Part shown: positions 17,035-25,845 of the stretch, in pieces | Position numbering within the stretch: position 1 is the first letter of the stretch | How the letters are laid out: each line of letters starts with the position of its first letter | Source: Leptogranulimonas caecicola | GTDB taxonomy: Bacteria > Actinomycetota > Coriobacteriia > Coriobacteriales > Atopobiaceae | Assembly: GCF_023168405.1 (NCBI RefSeq) | Contig: NZ_AP025285.1 | Location: 434,001-498,000, forward strand | Direction of reading: 5' to 3' | DNA: 64,000 bases | Position numbers and translations under genes: made by a program | The notes under the pieces: generated by a model | Told to the model about the DNA's origin: nothing | What the model saw: the letters and a program-made list of their open reading frames with translations, nothing else | Database searches by the model: none

Positions 17035-17550
17035 ACCGTTGGTTCTGCGTCTGGAACGGGTGCTGGCCGCGGGGCTGTGGGCTTCTCGGCAAGCCTTGAT
17101 GGCAGCAAGGCATACATCGGCAAAGCGCTGGATGGCGTCTACCTGCACGCACTGGCCGTCTTCTCGGTAGCGCAGAGAAGCATCTGGGTTGTCGCTTGTG
17201 CGCAGGCCACCAATGGAAAGCGTGACGGTACCTGGGATCTTGTGGGTCTCTACCACTGGAGTCATAGTGGAGCCGCCCAGCGCCCAGGCAGCGAGACCGG
17301 CGTCTTCCCAGCTGTCGGTCTCTTGATAGACCGCAAGTGCCGCCCAAAGCCCAAAGTCGTCCTGCTCTTCTACCAGGCGCCCGGAGCGGTAGCTGCGCCC
17401 CTGAACCCCGCTATGCACGATGTGGGAGGTGGGGGTGAACCCATAGCAGGTGCCACCCACCTTGAGGCCCCAAGGATAGACCTCCCAAAGGCCGGTTCCG
17501 TTGGTAGCCTCAAAGCGGGCGAGGCAAGGGCAAGCGTTGTCATGGGCCAT
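17023..17550 (-). CDS. Uncharacterised protein, partner of the papain-like gene
   Basis: 175 residues; family not recognised. The body is compact with many Gly, Trp and Thr (NGTGLWEVYPWGLKVGGTCYGFTP, GLWAALAVYQETDSWEDAGL, GGSTMTPVVETHKIPGTVTLSIGGL). The tail is Ser/Arg-rich and low in complexity (STRSRRRTNGRRP) and overlaps a copy of the dispersed motif at 17083. No signal peptide or membrane segment is seen. It starts 17 bp after the stop of the upstream gene behind AAGGAG, so the two are probably one transcript. Confidence 0.7.
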   Translation of the reverse strand: MAHDNACPCLARFEATNGTGLWEVYPWGLKVGGTCYGFTPTSHIVHSGVQGRSYRSGRLVEEQDDFGLWAALAVYQETDSWEDAGLAAWALGGSTMTPVVETHKIPGTVTLSIGGLRTSDNPDASLRYREDGQCVQVDAIQRFADVCLAAIKACREAHSPAASTRSRRRTNGRRP

Positions 17551-17567
17551 GAGAGCTCCTTGGGCTA

Positions 17568-18254
17568 CTAGTGGAGAGGCTGGTCATGCCCCGGGATGTC
17601 TGAGATGGTGCGCAGGCCGTTGCGGGGCGCCGGAGCCAAGTCGAACCAGTACTTCCATTGGCCCAGGGGATGTGCGCCGTGAACGCCTGCTGCCCCGCGG
17701 AACGCGTCTTTAGGGATGAAGGTGTGAAGCGGCTTGCCGTTGTGCATGGTGAGGTGGATGTTGCCTTTGGCCAGCGCCTCTTCTACAAAGTTGACGCAGT
17801 TGTAGGTCACTAGGTTGTAGGTGCCTGGCATGGTGCGTTTGAGCTTTGCAAAGGCCGCCACGGGCTCGTAGGCTTTCTTGTCGCACCAAAGAGCCAGAGC
17901 GGCGTTTACGTGCTCGTTCCATTCATTGCCTGGCTGACCATGGATGATCCAGCCGGAATCCTCTTGGATCTGGGCAAAGGTCTCAGGATGCTCCAGGCAG
18001 GCCATGAGGGCAGGCGCCTCCAAGGCTTTGCCGTGACGGTAGAAGGAGTAGGTCTCAAGCGGGCCGCCTTCTGGGCCTAACGCCAAGATGGCATGGCCCT
18101 CGCCATCGGCTGCCTCAAGGTTAAAGAGCACATAGATGCTGTAAGCGTCTGCCGGAGGCGGGGTTTGTCGAGAGGCAGGAATGGCTTCGCGCTGCTGGTT
18201 TTCGTGGGATTTGGCCAGGTCGTCTTCTATGTAATCTCTCGGAAGAGTGCTCAT
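17568..18254 (-). CDS. Papain-like (NlpC/P60-LRAT superfamily) hypothetical protein
   Basis: 228 residues. The layout suggests a circularly permuted papain-like fold: a strand with histidine (GEGHAILALGPEG, near residue 53), then ETYSFYRHG, and later a cysteine at a helix start (YNLVTYNCVNFVEEAL). The order His before Cys is that of permuted NlpC/P60 and LRAT-like enzymes, which include amidases and acyltransferases. The N-terminal 35 residues are charged and probably disordered; there is no signal peptide, so it would act in the cytoplasm. ATG 18254 follows GAGG. The assignment is by motif only. Confidence 0.6.
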   Translation of the reverse strand: MSTLPRDYIEDDLAKSHENQQREAIPASRQTPPPADAYSIYVLFNLEAADGEGHAILALGPEGGPLETYSFYRHGKALEAPALMACLEHPETFAQIQEDSGWIIHGQPGNEWNEHVNAALALWCDKKAYEPVAAFAKLKRTMPGTYNLVTYNCVNFVEEALAKGNIHLTMHNGKPLHTFIPKDAFRGAAGVHGAHPLGQWKYWFDLAPAPRNGLRTISDIPGHDQPLH

Positions 18255-18462
18255 GGGACCTCATCGATTCGAAGGGTAAGGGTGCGACCTCAATGGTACC
18301 CCCACACAACGTTCATGGGCGTTGGCGCAGGTAGCGTCCAATGGTTACCTGCGGGTGACCTGCGAACTTGAAGGTGCGTACTTCTCGGCAGGGTTGTGAG
18401 GATCCATAGCGGTCTCATGAAAAATAGTGGCCTCATGAAAACTCTAAGACGAGGAAGTCGCT

Positions 18463-18927
18463 ATGAACAATGAAATGACCCAGCAGGAGCGGCGCCTCTG
18501 GCTTATCGATGCGCTTCTGGCCGAGGATCCTCGATACGACCAGCTTTTGGGCTGCTTTCACCCTTGCCACGGCTGCATCGACAACGCCATCCACAGCGCG
18601 GCGGGCCTAGAGCTTCGCCAGGCCTGCGCCGAGCTGATGGCTGCTCAGGGCCATCCCGAGCCCTGCGGCCAGGCAAAGCTCACCCCGGCGCTCAACTTGC
18701 CCAGCCGCTTTGTGCTCCACACCGTGGGACCCATCGTGCGAGGGCCGCTGACGCGCACCCACAAAGCGCAACTGGCTTCTTGTTATGAATCGTGTCTTAC
18801 CCTTGCCGAGAAACACTCCCTCAAAAGCCTGGCCTTTTGTTGCATCTCCTGCGGCGAATACGGCTTTCCGGCCGACGAGGCAGCCCTCATTGCCACCGCT
18901 ATCGTACGCGACTACCTGAGAACCACT
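18463..18927 (+). pseudogene. Truncated macrodomain (ADP-ribose hydrolase) gene of the SirTM type
   Basis: The N terminus (TQQERRLWLIDALLAEDPRY) and later parts (LLGCFHPCHGCIDNAIH, QAKLTPALNLPSRFVLHTVGPIV, LASCYESCLTLAE, AFCCISCGEYGFP) match the zinc-containing macrodomain proteins encoded with class M sirtuins, which remove protein ADP-ribosylation. Relative to intact relatives about 60 residues are missing between PRY and LLGC, including the ADP-ribose-binding NAAN segment. The domain stops at VRDYLR, where the sequence jumps into sirtuin coding DNA in another frame. The ribosome site GAGGAAG remains. Inactive remnant by inference; the match itself is clear. Confidence 0.8.
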
Positions 18928-19655
18928 TCGAGAAGCACTTCGCAGACTTTAGGCGTGCCTACGGCATCCGCGACATGTATAGCGGCGGCTTTTATCCCTA
19001 CAAGACGCTGGAAGAATACTGGGCCTGGTGGTCGAGGGCCATCTGGGTGAATCGCTACGACGTAGAGGCGGGGCAGCCCTACTGCGACCTGTTGTCGCTG
19101 GTAGCGCCCAAAGATTATTTTGTACTCACTACCAATGTGGACCATCAGTTCCAGCTGGCGGGGTTTGCCAAAGAGAGGCTCTTCTACACCCAGGGCGACT
19201 ATGGGCTGTGGCAGTGCTCGGCGCCCTGTCATGCCGAGACCTACGACAACCGCGAGGCGGTTGAGGCTATAGTGGCAGCGCAGAAAGACTGTAGGATCCC
19301 GCACGAGCTGGTGCCTTTGTGCCCGGTATGTGGCGAGCCCATGACCATGAACCTGCGCTGCGACGAGACCTTTGTGGAAGATGCTGGTTGGCATGGGGCT
19401 GCTGCCCGCTATCGGGAGTTTTTGGAGGCTCATCAGGGGCAGCAAGTCCTCTTTTTAGAGATGGGTGTGGGCCTAATCACCCCCGGGATCATCAAGTATC
19501 CCTTCTGGCAGCAGGTAGCCAAAAACCCGCAGGCGTACTATCGCAGCCTGAACGACGGTCAGGCTCAGGCGCCGGCGCAGATTGCCTCGCGATCACTCTG
19601 CATCGACGGCGATATGACGCCGGTGCTCGCACAGGCAGCAGCTAAGGCACAATAG
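18922..19655 (+). pseudogene. N-terminally truncated class M sirtuin (SirTM) gene
   Basis: From FEKHFADFRRAYGIRDMYSG to the stop, 240 residues match SirTM, the protein ADP-ribosyltransferase branch of sirtuins that modifies lipoylated GcvH-like proteins. Visible marks are VLTTNVDHQFQLAG, TQGDYGLWQCS, a zinc-binding CPVCGEP with CSAPC, and MGVGLITPGIIKYPFW. The Rossmann start with the NAD-binding GAGAGxS loop is missing, and upstream residues in this frame are out-of-frame macrodomain DNA. A deletion has fused the two genes. No start codon or ribosome site fits, so it is a pseudogene. GcvH-L and LplA2 genes usual in this locus are absent from the window. Confidence 0.82.
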
Positions 19656-19689
19656 GTGTGAGTTGCAGTCCAGAGAAGGAGAGGGGACC

Positions 19690-20208
19690 ATGGATTTCTT
19701 GGAGCTCGCCAAGGAGCGTTTCTCGGTAAGAAGCTACAGCCCAAAGCCGGTGGAGCCAGAGAAAGTGGCCAAGATTTTGGAGGCTGCCCAGGTAGCGCCC
19801 ACTGCTACCAATAGTCGGCCGCAAAGGGTCTATGTGCTTCAAAGCCCCGAAGCGTTGGAGAAGATTCGGCGGGTGTCCAAGAGCACCTATGAGGCACCGC
19901 TGGTGTTCTTGGTATGTTCGGACAAGGATCGGGCTTGGAAGAGCCGCTATGTGGAAGGCTATGACTCCGGCGAGATGGACGCCTCCATTGTGTGCTGCCA
20001 CATGATGTTGGAAGCCACCGCTCTGGGATTGGGTTCCCTTTGGGTGCTCTTGTTTGATCCGGCAAAGGCGCGCGTTGAGTTTGATTTGCCTGAGTCCGTG
20101 CGCCCGCATTGCTTGCTTTGCGTGGGCTATAAAGGCCAAGAGGCTATGCCCAATCCCAAGCTCCACGAGGTATACCGTCCTAGGGATGAGTGGGTGTGCG
20201 AGCTTTAG
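19690..20208 (+). CDS. Nitroreductase-family flavoprotein
   Basis: 172 residues of the FMN-dependent nitroreductase fold. The FMN phosphate-binding RFSVRSYSPKPVEPEKVAKIL is at the N terminus, followed by APTATNSRPQRVYVL and MMLEATALGLGSLWVLLFD. ATG 19690 follows AGAAGGAGAGG. The C-terminal region is short (LCVGYKGQEAMPNPKLHEVYRPRDEWVCEL), usual for small members. It starts 34 bp after the sirtuin remnant and may once have been in that operon. It could reduce quinones or nitroaromatics; the true substrate is unknown. Confidence 0.88.
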   Translation: MDFLELAKERFSVRSYSPKPVEPEKVAKILEAAQVAPTATNSRPQRVYVLQSPEALEKIRRVSKSTYEAPLVFLVCSDKDRAWKSRYVEGYDSGEMDASIVCCHMMLEATALGLGSLWVLLFDPAKARVEFDLPESVRPHCLLCVGYKGQEAMPNPKLHEVYRPRDEWVCEL

Positions 20209-20355
20209 AAAAGGGGTGCGGTGGCGGCTTTGCGGCTCCTGTTTGGTGATGCCCTGGCGCCCCAGCGATCTCCTTCCGGGGCCGCAGATTGCTGCTAGAG
20301 TCCGAGCGGATTCCTCTATGGGCGTCTTTCTCTATGGCTGCCTCAGAAAAGCATC

Positions 20356-20387
20356 TACTTTAGCTACATAGCATGGTAGCTAAAGTA
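20356..20387. repeat. Perfect 12-bp inverted repeat after the nitroreductase gene
   Basis: TACTTTAGCTAC (20356-20367) and GTAGCTAAAGTA (20376-20387) flank an 8-nt loop. The surroundings are AT-rich. There is no T-run; it could be a terminator variant or a mobile-element end. The 485-bp gap 20209-20693 has no ORF that I accept. Confidence 0.6.
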
Positions 20388-20460
20388 AAAGTATAGATAT
20401 AAATACCACTATCTTAGCAACGCTGTGGTGTAGCTATTGAAGAAGGTTTTCTGAGGGAGC

Positions 20461-20563
20461 CAGACCCTAAAGTCATGGGTCCATAGGAAGGTGCTAGACC
20501 CTAAGAGCCATGGGGCCCTAGGGGTGCGCCAGACCATACCGCCCTGGGCCGTAGCTTTGTCAC
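20461..20563. repeat. Three degenerate 34-35-bp tandem repeats
   Basis: Units begin CAGACCCTAA (20461), TAGACCCTAA (20495) and CAGACCATAC (20530). Each then carries a CATGG/CCTGGG-like block about 15 bp on (CATGGGTCC, CATGGGGCC, CCTGGGCC). Noncoding; role unknown. Confidence 0.55.
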
Positions 20564-20621
20564 GGGACTAGGAGTGTTGCCTCATTTCCTCTTGTCTGGC
20601 TTGCTCTGGGCCATCCCTGCC

Positions 20622-20662
20622 AAGAAAAGCCCTCATCTGCAGCCATTGTGCAGATGAGGGCT
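20622..20662 (-). terminator. Terminator of the transglutaminase-like protein gene
   Basis: A perfect 14-bp stem, AGCCCTCATCTGCA (20628-20641) with its complement at 20649-20662, has a 7-nt loop. In the minus direction it is followed by TTTTCTT. Confidence 0.88.
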
Positions 20663-20693
20663 CAAGGGATCCAGCAGAAGGAGTACGGAGCGC

Positions 20694-22964
20694 TTAGCGG
20701 GTAGCGTCCCAGACTCCCGCGCCGTTCACGTGCCAGCGGCCAATCCACCTGTTGGTGGCCATAGCGCCGGAGCCGCCCACGTAGTAGTTGCCAATCCAGC
20801 GGTTGGCCGCCATGGCGCCAGAGCCGTCCATCCAGTACCAGGCGCCCCCAGTGTAGACCCAGCCGGTGGCCATGGAGCCGTCTGAGTTGAGCCAGTACCA
20901 GGCGCCGCCTACCCATTGCCAGCCGGTGGTGGGAACACCGGAGCCGGTTAAGTAATACCAATGTTTGTTGATGTACTGCCAGCCGGATGCTGCAGTGCCG
21001 TCAGCGTGAAGGTAGGTGCGCTGACCAGCTATAGTCACCCAGCCAGAGGCTTGGGTACCGTTGCTGTTGAAGTAGATGCGCTTTCCAGAGATGGTGTTCC
21101 AGCCAGTAGCCATGGTGCCGTTGGAGCCAAAGTAGTAACGCTGGCTGTCGATGGTTTGCCATCCGGTGCGCATGGCGCCGTCGGCGCCCAGGTAATAACG
21201 GGCATTGCCCAGGGTGAGCCAGCCGGTAGCCATGACGCCGTTGGAGCCAAAGTAGTAGTGCCTGCCAGCGATGGCCTGCCAGCCTGTAACCATGGTCCCG
21301 TTATCGTTGAAGTAGTAGCGAGCTCCGCTGATGGTTTGCCAGCCGGTGCGCATGGCGCCATCGGTTCCTAGGTAATAGCGGGCATTGCCCAGGGTGAGCC
21401 ATCCAGTGGCCATAGCGCCATTGCCATCAAAGTAGTAACGCTTGCCTCCAGTGGTGACCCACTGGTTTTTTGCCTGGGTGTGGGCATCTGACCAATACTC
21501 TTGGTGGCCGTCAGAAGAGACAAGACCGGTGGGAACGCGTACGGAGAGCGTCGTGGGCGCGTAGGATACCTCTACCCGATCGGTGGTTTTGCCGCTCACA
21601 TTCCAGCTTTGGCTAGAGAGCTGTTGGGCCACGAGGTGGTAGATGGGATTGGTGATAGAAGAGCCCAGATTGCACCGGGGGACTTGAGAGAAGGAAAGCT
21701 GGCCGGCCCTAAGCTTAGAAGCGATCAGGTTGGCCTCGTAGTCGGTGAAGTAATTCAGGTCTCCAGAGCGAATGAGGTGGCAGTTTTGGAGAGAGTTCAA
21801 AGGCACGTTGGCTGCTTCGAGCTTGGGGTGCACCAAGGCGGTGGTAGCAGCATCCAGGCCAAAATAGATGTGGCGTAGGCTTGGGATTCCCGGATAGCCG
21901 CTGGATAAATCGTAGTCAGTGTCATCCCAGGTGGCATCGATGGTGCACCACTGGCCGTCCAGTTTTGCGAGCGTCCACACATGGTTGTCGTCCACTTGGC
22001 GACCGGTCTCGATACCCAAGTCGTTGAGAAGCATCACCAGGCCGCGGTGGTAGGACTCGCAGGTGCCAAGACCGCGGGTCAAGGCTCCTTCGGCTCCGCA
22101 AAACCCAAAGGTGTGGTCGTACTCCATATGGTCGATGATCCAGTCATGGGCCCAGAGGGCCAAGTCATACTGGGAAGCATTGGCCCCTAGCTCGGCCTTT
22201 GCCAGGGCAGCCAGCTGGCGGGACTTCTCATGGACCGAAGGCACATTGGAGTCATTTAGAGATACTGCTAACCTGATGTACTCAGCTGCATAGTACTCGG
22301 AGGCCACCACGTTTGAAGCAGGCCCTACGCGCACAAGTACGGCTATGGTGTCGTTGGATGTGAAAGTCACCTCGAAGTTGGGAGACGATGGGTCCTTATA
22401 CAGAGGACCTGGTACCCACTCGCCTTTACTATTTTTAACTTTCTTCAAGAACTGTGAGGTGTCCATGATGTAGTCGTCATAGATCCACACAGGCTGACCC
22501 TTGTCATCTGTGCCTTGATGTACGAGGTCGATGCCATCCACCCGATAGTTAGCTTCGGCAGGAAGCCTGGTGGCGATTACGTGAAACTTGGTGGGCTCTC
22601 CTACCTTGGGCTCAGTCCAGGCCATGCCTAGTCCCAGGCGGGAGCTGGAGGCGTAACGCACATTTTCATAGTAGTTGCCCTCCGAGTCTGTATAACCTGC
22701 GTTTGTAGTCGGGGCTCGTCTGAGGCCGGAGCTCTCGGTGGATGGGGGAATGGGGATGTCGGCGTCGCAAACCTCATCCAGGGTGGCAGAGGCGGGTTTC
22801 TCGGCAACGAGTACGCCTTGGGGCAAGGCATTGGCGAGGTTGGAATCCGCACGAGCGGGGGTGGCCGGGAGGCCCAAGCCAAGGCAGGCTGCCACGGCGC
22901 AGGTGAGTGCCAGGAGCTTGAGAAGGCCTTTAGGTCCTTGGTGCAGGAAGAATCGCCGCTTCAT
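20694..22964 (-). CDS. Secreted transglutaminase-like protein with cell-wall-binding repeats
   Basis: 756 residues. A signal peptide (KRRFFLHQGPKGLLKLLALT, cleavage near ARA-DS at 40) leads to a long N-terminal domain and a transglutaminase-like core around residues 260-350. The core has Cys in GLGTCESYHRG, His in DDNHVWTLAKLDG and Asp in CTIDATWDDTD, the full catalytic triad. The last 270 residues are about a dozen 20-residue choline/glucan-binding-type repeats (GWQTISGARYYFNDNGTM and variants). Two copies of the GWLTLGNARYYLG unit are nearly identical in DNA, so repeat number may vary. Expected outside the cell, bound to wall carbohydrate, as a protease or cross-linking enzyme. Start follows GAAGGGTG. 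Confidence 0.88.
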   Translation of the reverse strand: MKRRFFLHQGPKGLLKLLALTCAVAACLGLGLPATPARADSNLANALPQGVLVAEKPASATLDEVCDADIPIPPSTESSGLRRAPTTNAGYTDSEGNYYENVRYASSSRLGLGMAWTEPKVGEPTKFHVIATRLPAEANYRVDGIDLVHQGTDDKGQPVWIYDDYIMDTSQFLKKVKNSKGEWVPGPLYKDPSSPNFEVTFTSNDTIAVLVRVGPASNVVASEYYAAEYIRLAVSLNDSNVPSVHEKSRQLAALAKAELGANASQYDLALWAHDWIIDHMEYDHTFGFCGAEGALTRGLGTCESYHRGLVMLLNDLGIETGRQVDDNHVWTLAKLDGQWCTIDATWDDTDYDLSSGYPGIPSLRHIYFGLDAATTALVHPKLEAANVPLNSLQNCHLIRSGDLNYFTDYEANLIASKLRAGQLSFSQVPRCNLGSSITNPIYHLVAQQLSSQSWNVSGKTTDRVEVSYAPTTLSVRVPTGLVSSDGHQEYWSDAHTQAKNQWVTTGGKRYYFDGNGAMATGWLTLGNARYYLGTDGAMRTGWQTISGARYYFNDNGTMVTGWQAIAGRHYYFGSNGVMATGWLTLGNARYYLGADGAMRTGWQTIDSQRYYFGSNGTMATGWNTISGKRIYFNSNGTQASGWVTIAGQRTYLHADGTAASGWQYINKHWYYLTGSGVPTTGWQWVGGAWYWLNSDGSMATGWVYTGGAWYWMDGSGAMAANRWIGNYYVGGSGAMATNRWIGRWHVNGAGVWDATR

Positions 22965-23251
22965 AGGAGCACCCTTCAGAGAGATGGTGAACTATATAGG
23001 GACAGGTTCTTTTCAGTGTAGGCGGCAACAGGTTGCCTTTAGAAGGGTGGTCGACGGGTAGGTGAGCTGCGGTTATCCATCTGGTAACGGAGGGATGTGG
23101 CTTTGGGAGAGGTGACGCTGCGCTCTTAAAGAGGGTTCAAAATGGGGTACAGGTTGTACGCTTAGATGATCTGTGGTCAGAGGCAAAAGGCGAGGCTTGG
23201 AATGCGGGAGTTTCTCGGCTTCGGCAGGCTTTGCCAAGAATAGGAGAGACT

Positions 23252-24136
23252 ATGTTTGACGGATTGCCCGTTCCTGGTCGCAACGACGAGTGCTGGTGCG
23301 GCAGCGGCAAGAAGTATAAGAAGTGTCATGCGAGGGCTGACGAGCGCATGGATGCGCTCTATGAGGCCGGAGAAGAGATGCCTCCGCGCTCGCTGCTCAA
23401 GACGCCTGCGGATATCGAAGGCATCAAGGCTTCGGCGGCGGTGAATATGGGCGTGCTGGATTACGTGGGCGAGCATATTGGCCCGGGCGTGTCTACGGCA
23501 GACATCAACCGCTGGGTGGAAGAGTATATGGCGGAGCACGGTGCGGTCTCGGCAGACCTCAACTACGAGGGCTATCCCTACAGCGTGTGCACCTCCATCA
23601 ACGGCGTCATTTGTCACGGCTTTCCCTGTGAGGAAGACGTGTTGCAGGAGGGTGACATTATCAATGTGGACATGTCCACCATCAAGGATGGCTACTACTC
23701 GGATTCCAGCCGCATGTACTGCATTGGCGAGGTGTCTCCAGAGCGCAAGAAACTGGTAGAGGTATGCCATGAGTCGGTGCAAAAGGGCTTGGATGCCATC
23801 AAGCCTTGGGGTCATCTGGGCGACGTGGGCGCTGCGGTGAACGAGTATGTTAAGGCCAATGGCTTCTCGGTGGTACGTGAGTACGGCGGCCATGGCATTG
23901 GCGTGGAGTTTCACGAGGAGCCCTTCGTGAGCTTTGTCTCTGAGCCCGGCACAGGCCCCATTATGGTGCCTGGCCTCTGCTTCACCATCGAGCCCATGGT
24001 GAACGCCGGCGCTCCCGACATCACCACCGACGAGGACAACGGCTGGATCGTGCGCACGGCAGACGGCAGTGACTCGGCCCAGTGGGAAGTGCAGTTGGTG
24101 GTTACCGACGACGGCTATGAACTTTTGAGCTGGTAG
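23252..24136 (+). CDS. map: Methionine aminopeptidase (type I) with SEC-C zinc motif
   Basis: 294 residues. It removes the initiator methionine from nascent proteins. An N-terminal SEC-C motif (NDECWCGSGKKYKKCH, residues about 10-25) precedes the pita-bread catalytic domain. The metal ligands are visible in INVDMSTIKDGYYSDSS, GGHGIGVEFHEEP and CFTIEPMV, plus a late Glu in WEVQLVV. ATG 23252 follows AGGAGA; an earlier in-frame codon at 23231 lacks one. Nine bases separate it from the ABC-transporter binding protein gene, so all four genes are probably one transcript, an uncommon pairing for map. Confidence 0.93.
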   Translation: MFDGLPVPGRNDECWCGSGKKYKKCHARADERMDALYEAGEEMPPRSLLKTPADIEGIKASAAVNMGVLDYVGEHIGPGVSTADINRWVEEYMAEHGAVSADLNYEGYPYSVCTSINGVICHGFPCEEDVLQEGDIINVDMSTIKDGYYSDSSRMYCIGEVSPERKKLVEVCHESVQKGLDAIKPWGHLGDVGAAVNEYVKANGFSVVREYGGHGIGVEFHEEPFVSFVSEPGTGPIMVPGLCFTIEPMVNAGAPDITTDEDNGWIVRTADGSDSAQWEVQLVVTDDGYELLSW

Positions 24137-24145
24137 GAGGTACTT

Positions 24146-25018
24146 GTGGCAAAGACGGAATCGGCGAGCCTCTCTCGTCGTGGATTTTTAGCATTGGGTG
24201 TGAGCTGCACATTTGGGCTTGCTATGGCGCTGTCTGGCTGCAACTCCGGGGGTGGGGAGACAGCTGGCCCAGACGGCAAGAAAAAGCTCGTAGTGGCTAT
24301 GGAGCTTGCCTATCCGCCCTTCGAGACCAAAGATGACGCTGGCAACCCTTCCGGTCTTTCGGTGGACTTCATCAAAGGCTTTGGCGAGGCCTACGGCTAC
24401 GACGTCCAGATAGACAACACCTCCTTTGACGGCCTTATCCCTGCGCTCCAAACCAACAAGGCAGACGTGGTGTTGAGCTCAATGACCATCACGCCGGAGC
24501 GCCAGGAATCCGTGGACTTCACCGACCCCTACGCGGTGGCCCAGCTGGCCATTTTGGCCAACAAGAACTCAGGCATCAACTCTATCGACGACCTCAACCA
24601 ACCCAACAAGACCGTGGCGGTAAAGACCGGCTCCACCGGCGACGTCTATGCCACCAAACACCTCACCCAGGCAAATATCGTGCGCCTGGCAGACGAGAGC
24701 GCCTGCGTGACCGAGGTGGTCCAAGGCAAGGCAGACGGATTCCTCTACGACCAGCTCACCATCTATCGCAACAACCAAGCCAATCCCGACACCACTTCTG
24801 CCGTCTTCATCCCCTTCCAAGACCCGGAGATGTGGGGCATGGCGGTGAAGAAGGGCAACACAGAGCTCAAAGACCAGCTCAACGAGTACATCGCCCAATG
24901 CAAAGAGGACGGCGAGTTCGATCGCCTTACCGAGAAATACCTCCACGATGAGAAGGCGGCCTTTGACTCTTTGGGATTCCGCTGGTTCTTCGACTTTGAA
25001 GGGGAGCAAGGCCAGTGA
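24146..25018 (+). CDS. Amino-acid ABC transporter substrate-binding lipoprotein
   Basis: 290 residues, GTG start behind TAGGAGG. The N terminus carries both a twin-arginine-like SRRGFLALG and a lipobox (ALSGC, Cys near 32), implying an exported, lipid-anchored protein. The rest is a family 3 periplasmic-binding fold: VVAMELAYPPFETKDDAGNPSG, SVDFIKGFGEAYGYDV, FDGLIPALQTNKADVVLSSMTIT, then TVAVKTGSTGD in lobe two. These bind polar amino acids. The first gene of the transporter set; it is followed by permease and ATPase with overlapping codons. Confidence 0.92.
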   Translation: MAKTESASLSRRGFLALGVSCTFGLAMALSGCNSGGGETAGPDGKKKLVVAMELAYPPFETKDDAGNPSGLSVDFIKGFGEAYGYDVQIDNTSFDGLIPALQTNKADVVLSSMTITPERQESVDFTDPYAVAQLAILANKNSGINSIDDLNQPNKTVAVKTGSTGDVYATKHLTQANIVRLADESACVTEVVQGKADGFLYDQLTIYRNNQANPDTTSAVFIPFQDPEMWGMAVKKGNTELKDQLNEYIAQCKEDGEFDRLTEKYLHDEKAAFDSLGFRWFFDFEGEQGQ

Positions 25019-25845
25019 GCGAGCGTTCGCACGCCTCCCATAAGAGTGCCGCCAGACAGCCGCGATCCCGGCAGCGTCTTTTTTGGGCGCCCGATGGAGG
25101 TGCAGTGCCTTGCGGGCGCGCCGCTCTCAGCTACCTGGTAGTTTGTGCTGCAGTAGTGACAGTGGTGTGGCTTTCGCTGGGGGCTGCGGGCATCGCCCTC
25201 AACTTTGACTTTGTGGCCCAATACCAGGCACGCATCTGGGACGGCTTTTTGACCACCTTGGGAATCTCTGCGGCTTCGCTGGTGTTGTCGCTGGCCATAG
25301 GTATTCCTGTTGCCGCAGGTCAGGGTGCACGTTTCTTGCCCTTGCGCTACCTGTGCGACCTCTACGTCAAGATCATCCGCGGCACGCCGCTGATCGTGCA
25401 GATCTACTTCTTCTACTACATCATTGGCACTGCCTGGGGCATCGACAACCGCCTGTTGGCGGGCATCATGATCTTGTCGCTCTTCTCGGGAGCCTATATC
25501 GCCGAGATCATTCGTGGCAGCCTGTTGGCTCTGGACAAAAGCCAGCTGGAGGCTGCGCGTTCGGTGGGCTTCACGCGCACTCAAACCCTGCGCTATGTGG
25601 TCATTCCCCAGCTGGTTGCGCAAACGCTGCCCGCGCTTACGGGTCAGGCGGCCTCCATCATCAAGGACTCGTCGTTGCTCTCGGTCATCGCAGTAATCGA
25701 GCTTACCCAGACCATCCGTGAGATCACGGCCACCAACTACAACTTCTTTGGGGGCTTCTTGCTTTTGGGCGGCCTTTACCTGGTGCTCACCCTGCCCATC
25801 ATGTTTGTGAGCCGACGTTTTGAGAAGAGGCTCTCCTATGAGTGA
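25015..25845 (+). CDS. Polar amino-acid ABC transporter permease
   Basis: 276 residues. GTG start overlaps the preceding stop (GTGA). About 45 basic, low-complexity residues precede the first membrane segment (YLVVCAAVVTVVWLSLGAAG). The core is the HisM/GlnP permease type, with RGTPLIVQIYFFYYI and the ATPase-contacting EAA loop LEAARSVGFTRTQTLRYVVIPQ. Only one permease gene is present, so the channel is likely a homodimer. The end overlaps the ATPase start by ATGA. Confidence 0.92.
   Translation: MSERSHASHKSAARQPRSRQRLFWAPDGGAVPCGRAALSYLVVCAAVVTVVWLSLGAAGIALNFDFVAQYQARIWDGFLTTLGISAASLVLSLAIGIPVAAGQGARFLPLRYLCDLYVKIIRGTPLIVQIYFFYYIIGTAWGIDNRLLAGIMILSLFSGAYIAEIIRGSLLALDKSQLEAARSVGFTRTQTLRYVVIPQLVAQTLPALTGQAASIIKDSSLLSVIAVIELTQTIREITATNYNFFGGFLLLGGLYLVLTLPIMFVSRRFEKRLSYE

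Noticed and set aside
18463-19655. Two functional overlapping genes (macrodomain and sirtuin)
   Set aside because: Each lacks essential segments compared with the family, and the first part of the sirtuin frame is out-of-frame macrodomain DNA.
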